NCBI GenBank assembly: GCA_019411365.1
Contig: DXQT01000009.1
Coordinates: forward strand, 1 to 64,000
From: Roseburia sp.
GTDB taxonomy: Bacteria; Bacillota_A; Clostridia; Lachnospirales; Lachnospiraceae
Reading direction: 5' to 3'
DNA length: 64,000 nt
Position numbers and translations under genes: made by a program. The notes beneath the pieces are model-generated. The model ran no database searches. It was not told the DNA's origin and saw nothing but the letters and a program-made list of their open reading frames with translations. Of the stretch, positions 60,174 to 64,000 are shown piece after piece; the stretch's first letter is position 1, and each line of letters opens with the position of its first letter.

Positions 60174-61574
60174 TTATTTCAAATTTGCCCGCATCTGGTC
60201 ACTTGCCGAAATAATTCCATCAATCCACTCCTGCTCTGTCATATCTCCTGATACCAAAGAGTTTACAGGGTCAAAGAATACAGTACGTACTTCAATACCC
60301 GGAATTGCTTCAAATGATGCAAAATTGCCCATGGCTGCCTTTGCTCCATTATCATAGATAGAATAAAACATGACATTATCACCTTCTAATTTATCTGCAA
60401 TTCCTAATACCGGCTGAATAGCTCCTGCTTTTGCAAAAATTTCACATGCTTTATCACTGTATAAATATGAGATAAATAATTTTGCTGCATCCTGATGTTC
60501 TGCACCAGAAGGAATCCATGCCTGTTCAAACCATGTATAACTATAACTGTCTCCTCCCGCTTTTACCGCCGGAAGAGCTGTCATACCCCACTTAAATCCA
60601 TCTGCACGAGGGGCATCTGCCATTTCACCGACAATCCAGGTTCCATTTGGCATGAAAATTGCCTTATTATCAAGTACTAACTGCTGGTTCTGTGTAAAAT
60701 CCTGATCATTTGCCTGTGCCGGTGTAATAGGATTTGTGTACTCAGCTAACTTTGCAACAATATCAAAACATGTCTGTGCTTCTGGTGTTTCCCAGATACC
60801 TTCTTCATAATTTGTGGCCTTATCAAAGAATTCAGATCCGCCTGCGGCATACATTAATGCATAGAAAAATGCATCAAAATATCCTGTTGTCGGATATGTA
60901 AATAAATAAATTCCCTCTTCTTTTGCTTTATCTCCAAGTTCCCACATTTCATCCCAGGTTGTTGGAACATCCCATCCTTTTTCTTCTAAAAGACCTGCAT
61001 TATAAAACAGACCACATGGGGAATAAAACATTGGTGCAAGATATGTCTTTCCATCACCATAAGGATTCGTCAATGATGTATCTGTAAATCCTCCTGCAAT
61101 CTTCTCTGAAACAAGTTTATCTTCTCCCGGAACTTTCATAGATAAGACATCTGTAATGTCAGTAATCATATTTCCCTTAATAAACTGTTCCGTTAACGCA
61201 GCTTCACGTCCCGTGGCCAGATGAATAACATCCGGGTATTCGCCTCCCTGCATGGATGGTCCTATTACATCCTCCAATTTTTTATCTGTTGTAAGTTCTA
61301 CCTGAATTCCGGTTTCTTCTGTAAATGCATCTGTCACTTCCTGCCACATTTGCGAACCATAACCTGTCTCAATTGCGGCTACACTGATTGTTGTTCCCGC
61401 ATAGGCTGCGTATGGATTATCAGATGTTGGCTGCTCTGCCGCCTCTGTTCCTGTTTCTTCTGTTTTGCTGTTATCTGATGCAGAAGTCTCCGTTCCTGTT
61501 CCTGTGCCGCACCCCGCAAATAAAGATGCTGCCATTACCATGCTCATCATTGTACACAAAATTTTTTTCTTCAT
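60174..61574 (-). CDS. Sugar ABC transporter substrate-binding lipoprotein
   Basis: 466 residues. MKKKILCTMMSMVMAASLFA followed by GC is a lipoprotein signal, then a Thr/Glu-rich linker to about residue 53. The solute-binding fold (SBP_bac_1) is shown by TISVAAIETGYGSQMWQEVT, YPDVIHLATGREAALTEQFI and WDVPTTWDEMWELGDKAKEE. Given the GH112 enzyme it probably binds galacto-N-biose and/or lacto-N-biose from mucin or milk glycans. GGGAGGTTACT precedes the ATG. Confidence 0.88.
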   Translation of the reverse strand: MKKKILCTMMSMVMAASLFAGCGTGTGTETSASDNSKTEETGTEAAEQPTSDNPYAAYAGTTISVAAIETGYGSQMWQEVTDAFTEETGIQVELTTDKKLEDVIGPSMQGGEYPDVIHLATGREAALTEQFIKGNMITDITDVLSMKVPGEDKLVSEKIAGGFTDTSLTNPYGDGKTYLAPMFYSPCGLFYNAGLLEEKGWDVPTTWDEMWELGDKAKEEGIYLFTYPTTGYFDAFFYALMYAAGGSEFFDKATNYEEGIWETPEAQTCFDIVAKLAEYTNPITPAQANDQDFTQNQQLVLDNKAIFMPNGTWIVGEMADAPRADGFKWGMTALPAVKAGGDSYSYTWFEQAWIPSGAEHQDAAKLFISYLYSDKACEIFAKAGAIQPVLGIADKLEGDNVMFYSIYDNGAKAAMGNFASFEAIPGIEVRTVFFDPVNSLVSGDMTEQEWIDGIISASDQMRANLK

Positions 61575-61637
61575 AGTAACCTCCCATTTTTGTTAATTTT
61601 CACTATAAACTCTTGTGTTTTCCTTCTTGCAATTGTT

Positions 61638-61744
61638 ATTATAGCGTATATTTTTTCTTTTTCCTATCTATATATTGCTCTTTATTTTATAATTCTTGCT
61701 TTATTTTTAAAAATCTTGTTATTTTGCTTTTTTCATTGTATACT
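61638..61744. promoter_or_regulatory. Divergent promoters of the GNB/LNB operon and araC-type gene
   Basis: Minus strand: -10 TATAAT (61643-61638) with no good -35, as for an activator-dependent promoter, 64 bp before the binding-protein gene. Plus strand: TTGTTA (61716-61721), 17-bp spacer, TATACT (61739-61744), 69 bp before the regulator gene. The AT-rich DNA between is the likely operator for the AraC-type protein. Confidence 0.6.
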
Positions 61745-61812
61745 AAGTACAACACCGTTCCTATATAAATAGGAAATCATTGCAATTATAACATGAAAGG
61801 ACTGTATTTTCC

Positions 61813-62643
61813 ATGAGTAACCGAAAGTTTAATCTGGATAATGAGGTACAGCCGGAAATCCATTTCCGCCTGCTTTCCATCTCAGCATCCAAATTTGAAA
61901 ATGACTGGACTTCTTTTCCCCACAGCCATCATTTTACGGAAATCTTCTTTATTAAAGAAGGAACCGGTCATATGCAGATAGAAAATGAATCTGTCCCGGT
62001 CTCCTCAAACAGCCTTGTCGTGATTGGTGCGCAGGTAACACACACAGAGTTTTCCGATCCGAAAAATCCGCTGGATTATTATGTGCTCGGGGTGGAAGGA
62101 TTAAAACTGAATACCGACAAAGAACCGGAATACATTCACGTCCCTGCTTCTGCAAACTCGCCTTTTATCCGCCAGTGTTTTGAAAATATCCTGCGCGAAA
62201 TGCATAACAAACAGGACCGCTACGCAGAGATCTGTCAGCATTATCTGGATATTTTAATTTTATATTTCTGCCGGAAAGACCATGTATCCTATGAAGTGGT
62301 GGATGCGCAGAACAGCAGCCATGAATGCCACAAGGTAAAACGCTTTATCGAGCACAATTACCAGAGCATGATCTCTCTGGATTCGCTTGCCGAAAACTGC
62401 AGCCTCTCAAAATATTACCTTTCACACCGTTTTGCAGAGCTGTATGGAAAATCTCCCATCGCTTACCTGAATGAAGTGCGGCTGGTGTCTGCACGTGACC
62501 TGCTGCTCACAACCAATCACAGTATCGAAGAGATTGCCGGATGTATCGGGTTTTCCTCTACCAGCTATTTTTCGCAGTCCTTCCAGAAAAATTTTCATGA
62601 ATCGCCACAGCAGTTCCGCAAATCCCACCGTGTCAGGACATGA
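61813..62643 (+). CDS. AraC family transcriptional regulator
   Basis: 276 residues. The N-terminal cupin-type sensor domain (SFPHSHHFTEIFFIKEGTGH; NSLVVIGAQVTHTEFSDPKN) is followed by a C-terminal double HTH (LDSLAENCSLSKYYLSHRFA; IEEIAGCIGFSSTSYFSQSF). It diverges from the sugar operon and probably activates it in response to the disaccharide or a product. AAAGGAC precedes the ATG. Confidence 0.9.
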   Translation: MSNRKFNLDNEVQPEIHFRLLSISASKFENDWTSFPHSHHFTEIFFIKEGTGHMQIENESVPVSSNSLVVIGAQVTHTEFSDPKNPLDYYVLGVEGLKLNTDKEPEYIHVPASANSPFIRQCFENILREMHNKQDRYAEICQHYLDILILYFCRKDHVSYEVVDAQNSSHECHKVKRFIEHNYQSMISLDSLAENCSLSKYYLSHRFAELYGKSPIAYLNEVRLVSARDLLLTTNHSIEEIAGCIGFSSTSYFSQSFQKNFHESPQQFRKSHRVRT

Positions 62644-62699
62644 CCATGTTTCATTTTTTACATAAAAAAGACGGTTTTCCTGCAAATGAAACTGTCCCA

Positions 62700-62736
62700 A
62701 AAGAGGCGGCACCGGAAATCCCGATGCCGCCTCTTT
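62700..62736. terminator. Bidirectional terminator between the araC-type and Fur-like genes
   Basis: AAAGAGGCGGCA and TGCCGCCTCTTT form a 12-bp stem extended by CGG/CCG inside, with T-runs on both sides (TCGATAATGATTTTT on plus; GGGACAG on minus is weaker). It separates the convergent genes. Confidence 0.8.
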
Positions 62737-62767
62737 CGATAATGATTTTTATTTAATTATAAGAATT

Positions 62768-63070
62768 TTACCAGTCTATCTTATACATATTCCTTCTGTT
62801 GATCGCACCGATCTCCTCCAAGGTATTGATCATGCGATACACGGTCGCAGTCCCGATTTTTGAATCGATCCTGGATGCTTTGTAATAAATTTCTTTACAG
62901 CTTGAGCAATTCTCATTCAGTATGATGTCGAGCAGCACCATCCTCTGCTTTGTGATCCTGCATCCCTGCTCTTTCAGCCGCTGAATCACAATTTCACGCT
63001 GCATCTGGGTTTTCTCATACTTCTGCTGATTTTCGTCCTGCTTCTGCTGTTCGGATGTATGCTGAATCAT
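62768..63070 (-). CDS. Fur-family protein reduced to the DNA-binding half
   Basis: 100 residues. A charged Q/K-rich tail precedes the winged helix (GCRITKQRMVLLDIILNENC; SKIGTATVYRMINTLEEIGA). It stops at INRRNMYKIDW, the end of the winged helix, so the metal-binding and dimerisation domain of Fur (about 60 residues) is missing. The stop is followed directly by AT-rich DNA and a terminator. It lies behind feoB and a Cys-rich gene, so an iron role is likely. Confidence 0.8.
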   Translation of the reverse strand: MIQHTSEQQKQDENQQKYEKTQMQREIVIQRLKEQGCRITKQRMVLLDIILNENCSSCKEIYYKASRIDSKIGTATVYRMINTLEEIGAINRRNMYKIDW

Positions 63071-63120
63071 CTTAAACCATGCCCTTCTTAATCACCTGAA
63101 ATTTGTGTTTATCACTATAT

Positions 63121-63252
63121 CTAATGGCAGCCTCTGCAATGTGAACAGTCCCCACCGCAGGAAGATTTTCCACTCTTTTTGTCCCGGACAATGCCTCTGA
63201 CGATCAGAGCAACTACGGATATCAAAACAACTAATACAACGAATGTCCCCAT
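63121..63252 (-). CDS. FeoB-associated Cys-rich membrane protein
   Basis: 43 residues from ATG 63252, a size normal for the family (PF12669). One membrane helix (MGTFVVLVVLISVVALIVRG) is followed by a short basic stretch and a cysteine cluster at the end (SSCGGDCSHCRGCH, four cysteines). It is encoded just after feoB and may bind iron or take the role of FeoC. GGTGG lies upstream of the ATG. Confidence 0.85.
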   Translation of the reverse strand: MGTFVVLVVLISVVALIVRGIVRDKKSGKSSCGGDCSHCRGCH

Positions 63253-63322
63253 ATTATACTACCACCTTTCTGTTTTTTTAAGGAGAAGCCTCTATGTATG
63301 AGGCTTCTTCCTGAAATGACTA

Positions 63323-64000
63323 TTATTTTGCACTTACAACTTTCTTTGCATCAACCTTTAAAGTGCTGCTCTCTTTGTATGGACGGAACAGTAAGTACAG
63401 GAATCCGATCACAAGCAAGAATGCCACAACTGTTCCGATTCCGAATGTTCCAGTTGTAATTAATGTACCGATCTGGTAGATGCAAAGTGATACTACATAA
63501 GCGAGTCCACACTGATATCCGATTGCGAACCAGAACCATTTTGCATTGTTCATCTCACGTTTGATGGCTCCCATTGCTGCAAAGCATGGTGCACACAGTA
63601 AGTTGAACACCAGGAATCCATAAGCTGCGATTGGAGTCATGGCTGCTGCAAGGTTACCCCAGATCTCAGCACCATCTTCTGCTACTTCTCCGAATCCATA
63701 TAACATACCGAAAGTTGCTACAACGTTCTCTTTTGCAATCAAACCAGTGATCGCTGCAACTGCCATTTTCCATCCTTCACCTGCTTTTGTCCAGCCAAGT
63801 GGTGCAAAGATCCATGCGATCGCACTTCCGATAGAAGCAAGGATAGAGTTATTTAACTCCTCAACCATTCCAAAGCTTCCACTCTCCCATCCAAAGCTCA
63901 TTAAGAACCATAATACGATGGTAGATAAAAGAATGATCGTACCTGCTTTTTTGATGAAGGACCAGCCTCTCTCCCACATGCTGCGAAGTACGTTGGAAAC
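63323..64000 (-). CDS. feoB: Ferrous iron transport protein B, C-terminal part (partial)
   Basis: The frame is open to the window edge, so the N-terminal GTPase domain lies beyond base 64000. The visible 225 residues hold the last transmembrane segments, with GLIAKENVVATFGMLYGFGE and LLCAPCFAAMGAIKREMNNA (the conserved cysteine-proline helix of FeoB). The soluble end STLKVDAKKVVSAK is normal. It moves Fe2+ inward. The Cys-rich and Fur-like genes follow. Confidence 0.92.
   Translation of the reverse strand, partial: VSNVLRSMWERGWSFIKKAGTIILLSTIVLWFLMSFGWESGSFGMVEELNNSILASIGSAIAWIFAPLGWTKAGEGWKMAVAAITGLIAKENVVATFGMLYGFGEVAEDGAEIWGNLAAAMTPIAAYGFLVFNLLCAPCFAAMGAIKREMNNAKWFWFAIGYQCGLAYVVSLCIYQIGTLITTGTFGIGTVVAFLLVIGFLYLLFRPYKESSTLKVDAKKVVSAK

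Noticed and set aside
61590..61772. 60-codon hydrophobic plus-strand ORF between the sugar operon and the araC-type gene
   Set aside because: It comes from AT-rich promoter DNA, has no ribosome site and spans both promoters.
1..64000. tRNA, rRNA, CRISPR arrays, prophage or intact insertion sequences
   Set aside because: No T-loop GGTTCGA(A/N)TCC patterns outside the riboswitches, no regularly spaced repeats and no transposase or phage structural genes were seen by eye; a tRNAscan or Infernal run would be decisive.

Overview
The window reads as chromosome of a low-GC, Gram-positive gut anaerobe, most likely a Lachnospiraceae member of the Roseburia/Agathobacter type. The grounds are AT-rich intergenic DNA, strong AGGAGG-type ribosome sites, gene families common in that group (AAA-ATPase_like/PDDEXK_9 proteins, DUF3793, DUF3021-LytTR pairs, Rpn-type nuclease genes, C_GCAxxG_C_C proteins) and a mucin-sugar phosphorylase locus. 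No rRNA, tRNA, CRISPR array, prophage or intact insertion sequence was seen. The species call is inference.

Layout. 1-20.1 kb is a mosaic of small units: a partial ATPase/nuclease gene behind a 51-bp palindrome, three GNAT acetyltransferases, a decayed antiporter, a methyltransferase, an AlkD-like repair protein, a GntR-ABC operon with promoter and operator readable in the DNA, DegV, an HD protein, a second ATPase/nuclease gene that has lost its P-loop, a Y-family polymerase with a YolD-like partner, a cysteine-rich/B12-enzyme-activation-like pair, a DprA-like plus phosphoribosyltransferase pair, an ABC-LytTR-DUF3021 operon, and a NADAR protein.

20.3-42.2 kb is one very large minus-strand cobalamin region. 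A cobalamin riboswitch near 42 kb leads into a surface protein, btuFCD-like uptake genes, cobQ, cobT, cobU, cobS, a short CobU-like gene, a CobC-like phosphatase, cbiB, cobD, cbiC, cbiD, cbiF, cbiG, cbiH, a cbiJ-cbiE-cbiT fusion and cbiA. A second riboswitch near 22.2 kb controls a lipoprotein with a CbiK cobaltochelatase domain. cbiL, the uroporphyrinogen methyltransferase and the adenosyltransferase are not in the window. A 210-bp inverted-repeat element sits between cbiF and cbiD.

42.2-50 kb holds a LysR regulator, a ThrE-type exporter with an unknown partner, and DUF2325, flavodoxin and DUF3793 genes. Two identical-format operators (GTTAG-N6-CTAAC) precede the flavodoxin and DUF3793 genes. 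A MATE pump and two decayed genes follow. 50-53.8 kb is de novo NAD synthesis: nadA diverges from nadB-nadC-niaR across a shared promoter/operator region. 53.8-62.7 kb is a galacto-N-biose/lacto-N-biose locus: a nucleotidyltransferase-NahK fusion, a GH112 phosphorylase, a sugar ABC transporter without its own ATPase, and a divergent AraC regulator. The window ends in an iron-uptake unit: feoB (partial), a 43-residue FeoB-associated Cys-rich protein, and a Fur-like protein reduced to its DNA-binding half.
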